Notes under the pieces: model-generated
What the model was told of the DNA's origin: nothing
Seen by the model: the letters and a program-made list of their open reading frames with translations, nothing else
The model's database searches: none
Program-made: the position numbers and the translations under genes
Assembly: GCA_021300455.1 (NCBI GenBank)
Contig: JAJTDP010000005.1
Coordinates: forward strand, 1 to 50,796
DNA length: 50,796 nucleotides
From: Sediminibacterium sp.
GTDB taxonomy: Bacteria > Bacteroidota > Bacteroidia > Chitinophagales > Chitinophagaceae
Direction: 5' to 3'
Shown: positions 26,075 to 33,658 of the stretch, one piece after another
How the letters are laid out: every line of letters starts with the position of its first letter
Numbering within the stretch: position 1 is the first letter of the stretch

Positions 26075-28483
26075 ATGACGATTAGTTATCGCTGGCTGAG
26101 TGAATATTTACCGCATGAGGTGAGTCCCGAAAAGTTATCCCTTATTTTAACTTCTATTGGGTTAGAAGTGGAGTCATTAGAAAAATATGAAAATTTCAAA
26201 GGAGGCCTTGCAGGTTTGGTGGTGGGAGAGGTTTTAGAAGTCGTAAAACATCCGGGTGCAGATAAATTAAATTTAACTAAGGTAAATATTGGTAAGGAAC
26301 AACCCTTAGGTATTGTCTGTGGTGCAGCGAATGTAGCCCAAGGACAAAAAGTAGTAGTGGCTACTATTGGCACTACTATTTATCCAAAAAGCGGAGAGCC
26401 TATTACCATGAAGCTTGCTAAAATTAGAGGAGAGCAAAGTGAAGGAATGATTTGTGCAGAAGATGAAATTGGTTTAAGCGATGACCATGGAGGTATTATT
26501 GTTTTGGATGCCAGTATACAAGCAGGTACGCTCGTTTCAAGTATTTATGAATCCCATGAAGATTGGATTTATGAAATTGGACTTACGCCCAATAGAATGG
26601 ATGCCATGAGTCATTATGGAGTCGCTAAAGATGTTTGTGCTTATTTATCTTATCATGAATCACCAGTAGCAGCCATTAGCCCTTTTAAAAAGCAGGCCAG
26701 TAAAGATAAATCGGTGGCGCCTTTTAAAGTAAGTATTGAAGATAATGCAGCTTGTAAAAGATATGCTGGATTGGTGATTGAAGGCGTAACAGTAAAGCCG
26801 TCTCCTACTTGGTTAAAAAATAAATTACAAGCAATTGGTGTTCGTAGCATTAATAATATTGTAGATATTACCAATTATATTTTGCATGAAACAGGGCAAC
26901 CCTTGCATGCATTTGATGCTAATGAAATTAAGGATAAAACTATTTTAGTAAAAAAATATGCAGCAGGTACAAAGTTCACTACACTTGATGGCGTAGAGAG
27001 AACCTTAACTGCCCATGATTTAATGATTAGCGATACGCAAAAACCTTTATGTATTGCAGGTGTGTTTGGAGGGTTAAGCTCTGGCGTAAAAGCAAGTACC
27101 ACGAATTTATTTTTAGAAAGTGCACTATTTGAAAATGTACATATCAGAAAAACATCGGTACACCATGGTTTAAGAACTGATGCAGCTACTCGTTTTGAAA
27201 AAGGCGTGGCTATTGATGGCACTGTACATGTCTTAGAACATGCTGCTCAATTAATTCAAGAATTAGCAGGTGGAAAATGTAGTGAAGTAATTGATGTCTA
27301 TCCTGCACCCGCTCCTAAAACAAAGGTAGATATTAGCTTTGCCTATTTAAAAAAATTAAGTGGTAAGGTTTATCCTACAGATAAAGTGAAAACCATTCTT
27401 ACCAGTTTAGGTTTTGAAATTTTAAAAGAAACATCAGAGGGTTTGGAATTAGCAGTGCCCTATCATAAACCAGATATTAGTATTGCTGCCGATATCGTGG
27501 AAGAAGTAATAAGAATTGATGGCCTAGATAATATTGCTATTCCAACGGTGATTACCATGAGTCCTGCCATTGATCCACTAGAGAAAAAAGAAAAGTTCAA
27601 AGATAAGATTGCACAATATTTAGTAGGTCGTGGCTTTACAGAAATCTTAACCAACTCTATTACTAATAGCGCTTATTTTGCTGAAGAGGTCATTGCGCGT
27701 TCTGTAAAAATGTTGAATAATTTAACGGCGGAATTAGATCTCATGCGCCCCTCTATGTTAGAGACAGGATTGGAAACCATTGCTTATAATATTAATAGAA
27801 AAAATACGGCAATCTCCTTTTTTGAAATGGGAAAAGTGTATGGAAAATCGGGTAATGGTAAATATTATGAGTCGGAGCAATTAGCTATTTATATTTCAGG
27901 CAAACAAAATGCAGATGGATGGAGAACCAAGGCCCAGCCTGCCGATTTCTTTGTAGCCAAGGGAATGGCCACTGCTTTATTTAAATTATTAGGACTTCCG
28001 AATGGACAGTGGAAAACTGCAGACCCAGGACAAGTTAATTATACGGTTGATAAAAAAACAGTTTGTACAGTAGAAGTTATTGGCACTAAAAAATTACAAG
28101 CATTTGGCATTAAGCAATCGGTATTATACATTCAATTCGATTTAGCTAATTTGCTTACTTTGTATCAAAGTCAGCAAATTGTTTACCAAGAGGTTTCTAA
28201 ATACCCTTCAGTGGAACGTGATATTGCATTAGTGCTTCCAACAGCTACAGAATATGCAGCCATTGAACAAAGTATTGCAGCTGTTAAATTAGCAGCGCTT
28301 CAGCAAACCAGTGTTTTTGATATTTTTGAAAGTGAAAAATTGGGTGATCAGAAAAAATCGGTGGCCATTAATTTTGTTTTTAATGCAAACGATAAAACAT
28401 TGACCGATGTGGAGATTGATACGATGATGAAAAAATTGATTGACAGCTTTGAAAAAAACCTGCAAGCAGAAATTAGAAAATAA
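26075..28483 (+). CDS. pheT: Phenylalanine--tRNA ligase beta subunit
   Basis: Non-catalytic but essential subunit of the heterotetrameric PheRS, carrying tRNA binding and editing. Domains in order: N-terminal 'SYRWLSEYLP', EMAP-type tRNA-binding domain (about 40-155, 'VKHPGADKLNLTKVNIG', 'IVCGAANV'), B3/B4 editing region ('IGVRSINNIVDITNYIL', 'GQPLHAFDANEI'), B5 domain ('LEHAAQLIQELAGGKCSEVIDVYP' region onwards), catalytic-like core and a C-terminal anticodon-binding ferredoxin fold ('EVSKYPSVERDIALVLP'). 802 aa, normal. pheS is not in the window, as is common in Bacteroidota. First gene of a pheT-coiled-coil-zapA unit. Confidence 0.96.
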   Translation: MTISYRWLSEYLPHEVSPEKLSLILTSIGLEVESLEKYENFKGGLAGLVVGEVLEVVKHPGADKLNLTKVNIGKEQPLGIVCGAANVAQGQKVVVATIGTTIYPKSGEPITMKLAKIRGEQSEGMICAEDEIGLSDDHGGIIVLDASIQAGTLVSSIYESHEDWIYEIGLTPNRMDAMSHYGVAKDVCAYLSYHESPVAAISPFKKQASKDKSVAPFKVSIEDNAACKRYAGLVIEGVTVKPSPTWLKNKLQAIGVRSINNIVDITNYILHETGQPLHAFDANEIKDKTILVKKYAAGTKFTTLDGVERTLTAHDLMISDTQKPLCIAGVFGGLSSGVKASTTNLFLESALFENVHIRKTSVHHGLRTDAATRFEKGVAIDGTVHVLEHAAQLIQELAGGKCSEVIDVYPAPAPKTKVDISFAYLKKLSGKVYPTDKVKTILTSLGFEILKETSEGLELAVPYHKPDISIAADIVEEVIRIDGLDNIAIPTVITMSPAIDPLEKKEKFKDKIAQYLVGRGFTEILTNSITNSAYFAEEVIARSVKMLNNLTAELDLMRPSMLETGLETIAYNINRKNTAISFFEMGKVYGKSGNGKYYESEQLAIYISGKQNADGWRTKAQPADFFVAKGMATALFKLLGLPNGQWKTADPGQVNYTVDKKTVCTVEVIGTKKLQAFGIKQSVLYIQFDLANLLTLYQSQQIVYQEVSKYPSVERDIALVLPTATEYAAIEQSIAAVKLAALQQTSVFDIFESEKLGDQKKSVAINFVFNANDKTLTDVEIDTMMKKLIDSFEKNLQAEIRK

Positions 28484-28508
28484 ATTTTCAGCAAATTAAA
28501 ATATAAGT

Positions 28509-28796
28509 ATGGTGGATATTGCTAGTTCATTAACTAATTTACAAGAGAAAATTCAACTCTTATTAAAGCGCACTGCTTTAATGGAAAAAGAAAACTTACA
28601 GTTAAAGGCAAGTTTGACTAAGGAGCAAAACCATGTAAAGGAATTAATGGATGAAGTACAGCAGGGTAAATCTAAAATAGCAGCTGCCATGGTGAATACG
28701 GCCAGTATGCAACCTTCAGACAAAGAAGCCTTGATAAAAAAAGTAGACCATTATATTAAAGAAATAGATACTGCCATTAAAAATTTGAACCCTTAA
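28509..28796 (+). CDS. Small coiled-coil protein upstream of zapA, function unknown
   Basis: 95-aa soluble protein without signal or membrane segment. The first two thirds are a heptad-like coiled coil rich in Leu, Lys, Glu and Gln ('LLKRTALMEKENLQLKASLT'), followed by a short break and a second helix. It ends 3 bp before zapA, so the two are translationally coupled. Size, coiled coil and coupling recall ZapB, the partner that bridges ZapA in gammaproteobacteria, but I see no sequence evidence of homology; the analogy is inference. Confidence 0.7.
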   Translation: MVDIASSLTNLQEKIQLLLKRTALMEKENLQLKASLTKEQNHVKELMDEVQQGKSKIAAAMVNTASMQPSDKEALIKKVDHYIKEIDTAIKNLNP

Positions 28797-28799
28797 TTT

Positions 28800-29117
28800 A
28801 TGTCAGACAATCAAGCTAAGGCAGACAACCAAGAAGCCAATTTAATCCCGGTTAATATTACCATTGCCGATAGGTCCTACCGTATTAAACTAGCTGCCAA
28901 GAATGAGGAGGCGGTTCGTAAAACAGCAGCCCTCATTAACCAAAAAATGGTCGAATTTAAAAATGCCTATGCGGGCAAGGATATGCAGGATTATATATCT
29001 ATGGTTTTACTATGGTTCACCACCGAGCAGCAGCAGACGGGTCAGAACCTCTATGAGCTAGAAGACATTCAAAATCAGCTTGATGCCCTTACTAGTTCTA
29101 TTGAAAAGGCGCTTTAG
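28800..29117 (+). CDS. zapA: Cell division protein ZapA
   Basis: 105-aa FtsZ-associated protein that stabilises Z-ring filaments. The ZapA globular head is recognisable by 'IPVNITIADRSYRIKLAAKNEEAVRKTAALIN' (given as the two parts 'IPVNITIADRSYRIKLA' and 'EEAVRKTAALINQKM'), followed by 'DMQDYISMVLLWF' and a C-terminal coiled coil. A 15-residue polar N-terminal tail precedes the head. Follows the coiled-coil gene by 3 bp; the next gene rny lies beyond a 256-bp gap. Confidence 0.9.
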   Translation: MSDNQAKADNQEANLIPVNITIADRSYRIKLAAKNEEAVRKTAALINQKMVEFKNAYAGKDMQDYISMVLLWFTTEQQQTGQNLYELEDIQNQLDALTSSIEKAL

Positions 29118-29166
29118 GCCACATAATTTGCCCCCTTCGACTCCATTCTTTCCATTATTTGATTAT

Positions 29167-29238
29167 CTTCGTAGCGGAACCTTTGACGCATTATGAATAA
29201 TTTAAATACGTCATCCTAGAGTTAAAGAAGAAACGAAG
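29167..29238 (+). ncRNA. Candidate structured RNA between zapA and rny (possibly 6S-like)
   Basis: The 256-bp zapA-rny gap has no open frame but holds nested inverted repeats: CTTCGT (29167-29172) pairs with ACGAAG (29233-29238), and inside it TGACG (29184-29188) pairs with CGTCA (29209-29213), leaving large unpaired flanks between the two stems. A long irregular hairpin with a central bubble downstream of zapA is the arrangement of 6S RNA (ssrS) in gammaproteobacteria. This is only a placement and shape argument; stems are short and I cannot score the fold. Confidence 0.28.
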
Positions 29239-29285
29239 CTTGCTATAGGTGACTATCAATGATTTATAAATAATATAGGATTAAT

Positions 29286-29331
29286 GTTTTAACCTCATTC
29301 ACCATGAAGTTTTAACCTCATTAACAACGAA
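29286..29331 (+). repeat. Tandem 23-bp repeat upstream of rny
   Basis: Two adjoining 23-bp units (29286-29308 and 29309-29331) identical at 20 of 23 positions; both begin GTTTTAACCTCATT and end GAA. They lie 43 bp before the rny start. Could be a duplicated regulator or leader element, or a simple slippage duplication. Confidence 0.75.
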
Positions 29332-29373
29332 AAAGGGGAGTATGATTTATTTACAAACAACAAGATTTAAACA

Positions 29374-30939
29374 ATGGACCAGAACATATTATTCGTCATC
29401 ATTGGAGGCGCTTCCCTACTCGGGGGCTTACTCGTAGGCAAAATTGTATTTGCCCGCAATACCAAAAAACAAGTTGAAGAAGCCGAAGCACAAGCTGCTA
29501 ATATTTTAAAAGAAACCGAATTAAGAGCGGAGACGATTAAAAAAGAAAAGCAATTGGAAGCGAAGGAGCGTTTCGTGCAATTAAAGTCCGAATATGATCG
29601 TGACTTATTAGAAAAAAACAAAAAAATTGGCGAGGCGGAAAATAGAATTAAGCAAAAAGAACTTACGATTAATCAAAAAGAAGCCTCTCTTGATAAACAA
29701 GTTAAAGACAACGATGTCATTAAAGAAAAATTAAATCGTGAGATTGACTTAATCAATGTAAAGCGCACTGAATTAGAGAAACACCAAGAAGAGCATATCC
29801 GTAGATTAGAAAAGATATCTAATCTAAGTGCAGAAGATGCGAAGCAACAATTAATTGAAAGTTTAAAGCATGAGGCACAAACACAGGCCCTTGTTTTACA
29901 ACAAGAGATTATTGAAGACGCGAAGCAAAAGGCTACTAAAGAAGCTAGAAAAATTATCATTCAATCTATTCAAAGAACGGCTGCAGAAGTAGCTATTGAA
30001 AATACAGTGACTGTATTTAATTTGGAATCAGATGAAATGAAAGGTCAAATTATTGGAAGAGAGGGTCGTAATATTCGTGCCATTGAAGCAGCTACTGGGG
30101 TAGATTTAATTGTAGATGATACACCAGAAGCCATTTTACTTTCATCTTTTGATCCACTACGTCGTGAGATTGCCCGTTTAAGTTTACAACGTTTAGTAAC
30201 AGATGGCCGTATTCATCCTGCCCGTATTGAAGAAGTGGTAGAAAAAACACGTCGTCAATTAGAAGATCAAATTGCAGAAATTGGAGAGCGTACCGTTATT
30301 GAATTAGGTATTCATGGATTACATAAAGAGTTGATCAGAATTATTGGTAAGATGCGTTTCCGTTCATCTTATGGTCAAAACTTATTAATGCACTCTCGTG
30401 AGACCGCAAATTTATGTGGTATCATGGCGGCTGAATTAGGATTGAATCCAAAACTAGCTAAAAGAGCAGGTCTTTTACATGATATCGGTAAAGTGCCTGA
30501 CGAAGAAACTGAATTAAGCCATGCCTTATTAGGGGCAAAATTAGCTGAGAAATACGGTGAAAACCCAGCAGTGGTCAATGCCATTGGGGCCCACCATGAT
30601 GAAATGGAAATGGAATATGTAATTTCTCCGATCATCCAGGCTTGTGACGCGATTAGCGGAGCGAGACCAGGTGCAAGAAGAGAGATTATGCAACAGTATA
30701 TACAGAGAATCAAGGACTTAGAAAACTTAGCGATGAACTACACAGGGGTAGAGAAAGCCTATGCGATTCAAGCGGGTCGTGAGTTGAGAGTCATTGTAGA
30801 AGCTGAAAAGGTAACAGATGCCAGTTCTGATCAATTGAGCTTCGAAATAGCCCAAAAAATACAAACAGAGATGACTTACCCTGGTCAGATTAAAGTAACC
30901 GTTATCAGGGAGAAAAGGGCTGTGAACATTGCCAGATAG
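29374..30939 (+). CDS. rny: Ribonuclease Y
   Basis: Membrane-anchored endoribonuclease that initiates mRNA decay. Order: N-terminal transmembrane helix (about residues 4-24), a long charged coiled coil (about 25-200), KH domain ('[21 protein letters not shown]') and HD phosphohydrolase domain with metal ligands in '[13 protein letters not shown]', '[10 protein letters not shown]' and 'AHHDEME'. The C-terminal '[11 protein letters not shown]' is typical. 521 aa, normal. Preceded by the 256-bp gap with repeats; followed by its own gap and the rplS promoter. Confidence 0.95.
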   Translation: MDQNILFVIIGGASLLGGLLVGKIVFARNTKKQVEEAEAQAANILKETELRAETIKKEKQLEAKERFVQLKSEYDRDLLEKNKKIGEAENRIKQKELTINQKEASLDKQVKDNDVIKEKLNREIDLINVKRTELEKHQEEHIRRLEKISNLSAEDAKQQLIESLKHEAQTQALVLQQEIIEDAKQKATKEARKIIIQSIQRTAAEVAIENTVTVFNLESDEMKGQIIGREGRNIRAIEAATGVDLIVDDTPEAILLSSFDPLRREIARLSLQRLVTDGRIHPARIEEVVEKTRRQLEDQIAEIGERTVIELGIHGLHKELIRIIGKMRFRSSYGQNLLMHSRETANLCGIMAAELGLNPKLAKRAGLLHDIGKVPDEETELSHALLGAKLAEKYGENPAVVNAIGAHHDEMEMEYVISPIIQACDAISGARPGARREIMQQYIQRIKDLENLAMNYTGVEKAYAIQAGRELRVIVEAEKVTDASSDQLSFEIAQKIQTEMTYPGQIKVTVIREKRAVNIAR

Positions 30940-30965
30940 GCAATTATTAATTTTGGATCAAATAA

Positions 30966-30997
30966 TTTGGATAATAAGGTGGGTTCTCCTACCTTTG
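30966..30997 (+). promoter_or_regulatory. rplS promoter with both Bacteroidota elements
   Basis: -33 TTTG (30966-30969), 20-bp spacer, -7 TACCTTTG (30990-30997): the best full match to the Bacteroidota housekeeping promoter in the window. Expected transcription start near 31002, giving an 18-nt leader to rplS. Strength fits a ribosomal protein gene. Confidence 0.7.
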
Positions 30998-31019
30998 CCG
31001 TCCGCAAAAACAATGTATT

Positions 31020-31370
31020 ATGAGCGAAGCAGTAAAATTTGTACACGAGCAATTGACCGCAAAAAAAGACTATCCAGCCTTCAAAGCTGGTGATAATATT
31101 ACCGTAAACTACAAAATTGTAGAGGGTGGTAAAGAGCGTATCCAAAGTTTCCGTGGAGATGTAATCAAAACACAAGGAACAGGCGCAACTGCCTCTTTCA
31201 CAGTGCGTAAAATCTCTGATGGAGTGGGCGTTGAGCGTTTATTCCCTTTCTTATCACCTAATATCGATGGTATTTTGTTGAATAAGTCTGGTAAAGTACG
31301 TCGTTCTAAATTGTACTACTTACGCGATAGAAGCGGTAAGAGTGCTCGTATTAAAGAAAAAAGATTCTAG
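31020..31370 (+). CDS. rplS: 50S ribosomal protein L19
   Basis: 116-aa large-subunit protein at the 30S-50S interface. 'FKAGDNITVNYKIVEGGKERIQ' (in two parts: 'FKAGDNITVNYKIVEGG', 'KERIQSFRGDVI') and 'SFTVRKISDGVGVERLFPF', 'VRRSKLYYLRDRSGKSARI' are family signatures. Normal length. Encoded alone here, not with rpsP-rimM-trmD. The last bases including the stop are part of a 14-bp tandem duplication. Confidence 0.97.
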   Translation: MSEAVKFVHEQLTAKKDYPAFKAGDNITVNYKIVEGGKERIQSFRGDVIKTQGTGATASFTVRKISDGVGVERLFPFLSPNIDGILLNKSGKVRRSKLYYLRDRSGKSARIKEKRF

Positions 31371-31385
31371 TAAAAAGATTTTAGA
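31358..31385 (+). repeat. 14-bp tandem duplication across the rplS stop codon
   Basis: Unit AAAAAGATTCTAGT (31358-31371) is followed directly by AAAAAGATTTTAGA (31372-31385), then by a decayed third copy. The first copy contains the rplS stop codon TAG. The AAAAGATTTTAG core recurs upstream of atpF at 40687-40726. Confidence 0.65.
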
Positions 31386-31417
31386 AAGATACCTAGTAAA
31401 CCACTAGTAAACTATAT

Positions 31418-31457
31418 AAGCCCCGTTTTCATACCTATGAAATCGGGGCTTTTTTTG
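31418..31457 (+). terminator. Intrinsic terminator after rplS
   Basis: AAGCCCCG (31418-31425) pairs with CGGGGCTT (31444-31451), continued by a 6-bp inner stem with one mismatch and an ACCT loop; eight T follow from within the arm. Strong GC core and U-run. Confidence 0.9.
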
Positions 31458-31551
31458 TAACAAATAATTGGCTATTTATAGGTTTAATTCGTAAAAAATA
31501 GTGCTTTTCTATTTTATAATTACCTTACCTTTAAATTCTAAATTTAAGATT

Positions 31552-31740
31552 ATGGGCAACTTAGGATTTCAAGAATTATTAATTATTGGAGTAGTTATTT
31601 TAGTAATGTTTGGCGGACGTAAAATTCCTGAATTCATGCGTGGATTAGGAAAGGGTATTCGCGAATTCAACGATGCTAAAAACAACGTGAAAAAAGAAAT
31701 TGAAGAAGGCATTAAAGAAAAAGACGAAAAACCTGCTTAA
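31552..31740 (+). CDS. tatA: Twin-arginine translocase subunit TatA/TatE
   Basis: 62-aa pore component of the Tat pathway for folded proteins. One transmembrane helix ('FQELLIIGVVILVMF'), the conserved FGG-K/R-P hinge ('FGGRKIPEFMRGLGKGI') and a charged amphipathic tail. The frame is open from a GTG at 31501, but the family begins with 'MGNLGFQE', so the ATG at 31552 is chosen. tatC is not in the window. Stop lies 11 bp before gatA; the two are probably co-transcribed. Confidence 0.92.
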   Translation: MGNLGFQELLIIGVVILVMFGGRKIPEFMRGLGKGIREFNDAKNNVKKEIEEGIKEKDEKPA

Positions 31741-31751
31741 TCTATAAGCCT

Positions 31752-33188
31752 TTGTTTCGGTTTACTTCCATCAATGACTACCATGCTGCATTAAATGCAG
31801 AGCATACAACCTGTACCCAAGCGGTTAAATTTTACTTGGACCAAATTACTGCACATGAAAATTTAAATGCTTATTTAGAAGTATTTGCTGAAGAGGCCTT
31901 AGAGCAAGCTGCTATATTAGATGCAGAAAGAAAGCAAGGAAAAAGGCTAGGGAAATTACATGGAGTTATTATAGGTATCAAAGATGTGCTTTCTTATAAA
32001 GGACATAGTTTAACTGCTGCATCTAAAATCTTAGAAAATTATACTGCTGTTTATACAGCCACAGCCATTCAAAAATTAATAGACGAAGGAGCCATTATTA
32101 TTGGACGTCAGAACTGCGATGAATTTGCCATGGGCTCTAGCAATGAAAATTCTGCTTATGGTCCTGTAAAAAATGCCATAGATAATTCTAAAGTACCTGG
32201 TGGTTCTTCTGGAGGATCGGCTGTTGCTGTGCAAGCTGGTTTATCTATGATTAGTATTGGATCCGATACAGGTGGATCCGTAAGACAACCTGCAGACTTT
32301 TGCGGAGTAGTGGGGCTAAAGCCAAGTTATGGTCGTATTTCTCGTTATGGTTTAATTGCCTATGCTTCTTCCTTTGATCAAATAGGTATTTTTTCAAAAA
32401 CCATTGACGATGCTGCCCTTGTTTTAGAAGTGATGGCAGGGGAAGATGAATTTGATAGTACGGTTTCTAGTAAACCAGTTCCTGCTTACAGTAAAGAAAT
32501 AGAAAAGACAAATAGCCCTAAAAAAGTTGCCTATTTTAAAGAAACACTTTTCCACCCCGGCCTTGACGCGGAAATTAAATCAAAAATAGAAAGCTATTTA
32601 AAAGACTTGACGGCGAAAGGCTATATCGTAGAAGCCATCGATTTTTCCTTGTTATCTTATTTAGTGCCCACTTATTATGTACTCACTACGGCAGAGGCTT
32701 CCAGTAATTTATCTAGGTTTGATGGCATAAAGTTTGGACATAGGACTAAAGAAAGTATTGCCGATTTGAATGACCTATATAAAAAAACGAGAACAGAAGG
32801 TTTTGGCGAAGAAGTGCAAAGAAGAATTTTACTAGGCAGTTTTGTATTAAGCGCTGGTTATTTTGACGCCTATTTTACCAAGGCGCAACAAGTAAGGCAA
32901 AAATTAGTGGACTTAACAAGTACGGTGTTTTCAAAATATGATTTAATACTATCGCCTACTGTGCCCAGCACCGCCTTTGGCTTAGGAGCGCATAATCATT
33001 CGGCTACTGAAATGTTTTTAGCAGATATTTATACAGTGTATGCGAACTTGGTAGGTATACCAGCCATATCTATTCCCTTATTTACGCATAGCAATGGTAT
33101 GCCATTTGGCTTACAAGTAATGAGTGCTAGTTTTAATGAGGTAGGCTTATTAAGCTTTTCGAAAGAGCAAATGCTTAATAAATTATAG
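31752..33188 (+). CDS. gatA: Asp-tRNA(Asn)/Glu-tRNA(Gln) amidotransferase subunit A
   Basis: Glutaminase/amidase subunit of GatCAB that makes Gln-tRNA(Gln) or Asn-tRNA(Asn) by transamidation. The Ser-cisSer-Lys triad is complete: Lys77 ('IIGIKDVL'), Ser152 and Ser176 in 'VPGGSSGGSAVAV' and 'GSDTGGSVRQPADFCG'. 478 aa, normal. No ATG is available near the N-terminus; the TTG at 31752 gives 'MFRFTSINDYHAAL', which aligns with the usual family start, so a TTG start is likely. gatB and gatC are elsewhere. Confidence 0.93.
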   Translation: MFRFTSINDYHAALNAEHTTCTQAVKFYLDQITAHENLNAYLEVFAEEALEQAAILDAERKQGKRLGKLHGVIIGIKDVLSYKGHSLTAASKILENYTAVYTATAIQKLIDEGAIIIGRQNCDEFAMGSSNENSAYGPVKNAIDNSKVPGGSSGGSAVAVQAGLSMISIGSDTGGSVRQPADFCGVVGLKPSYGRISRYGLIAYASSFDQIGIFSKTIDDAALVLEVMAGEDEFDSTVSSKPVPAYSKEIEKTNSPKKVAYFKETLFHPGLDAEIKSKIESYLKDLTAKGYIVEAIDFSLLSYLVPTYYVLTTAEASSNLSRFDGIKFGHRTKESIADLNDLYKKTRTEGFGEEVQRRILLGSFVLSAGYFDAYFTKAQQVRQKLVDLTSTVFSKYDLILSPTVPSTAFGLGAHNHSATEMFLADIYTVYANLVGIPAISIPLFTHSNGMPFGLQVMSASFNEVGLLSFSKEQMLNKL

Positions 33189-33201
33189 AGAGTAGTGTGA
33201 G

Positions 33202-33540
33202 TTAAAAGTCGTCTTCTAATTCATCTTTATCGTCAAATAAATCATCTTCGTCTATATCTTTGAAATCATCATTCAAATTAAAATCATCGTCTTCGTCAGA
33301 AGGCTTAAACTTACCAGGTTTTTTGGCAGCTTTTTTTGGAACATCAAATTCTTCGAAGTCGGGATCCCAACTTGTATCATCTTCAGCTTTTTCCCAATCA
33401 TCATTCACTTCTTCTTCTTCGTCCAAGTCATCATCGTCTACGTCTTTTTTCTTCGCAGCTGATTTAGTTGCTTTATCTGCTTTCAGCACACCATTTTTTG
33501 GTGCAGCAGCCTTTTTTTCTTTGATAGTTTTTAATGACAT
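33202..33540 (-). CDS. Highly acidic, disordered small protein
   Basis: 112 aa, with no recognisable domain. The first 32 residues are Lys/Ala-rich (basic), the rest is dominated by Asp and Glu with runs such as 'DVDDDDLDEEEEVNDDW' and 'DEDDDFNLNDDFKDIDEDD', interrupted by a second Lys patch ('PKKAAKKPGKFKP'). No signal or membrane helix. Probably cytoplasmic and intrinsically disordered; similar acidic proteins occur across Bacteroidota but have no established role. The composition is unlikely to be a shadow frame because the opposite strand reads Ser-rich low complexity; it ends 13 bp from convergent gatA. Confidence 0.72.
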   Translation of the reverse strand: MSLKTIKEKKAAAPKNGVLKADKATKSAAKKKDVDDDDLDEEEEVNDDWEKAEDDTSWDPDFEEFDVPKKAAKKPGKFKPSDEDDDFNLNDDFKDIDEDDLFDDKDELEDDF

Positions 33541-33658
33541 AGGTAATTATAAATTAACAATGTAAAATTTCAACTCAAAATTGTATTTACCAAAAAAAAT
33601 GAACCTTTTTTTTAAAATACTTGTATTAAATTTTTACGCAGTTTTAATATAATTAAAA

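Noticed and set aside
31501..31551. GTG start for tatA at 31501
   Set aside because: It adds 17 residues before the conserved TatA N-terminus; ATG 31552 fits the family.
33260..33565. Ser/Phe-rich frame opposite the acidic protein
   Set aside because: It is the complement of an Asp/Glu-rich coding sequence (GAT/GAA runs read as Ser/Phe) and has no family features.
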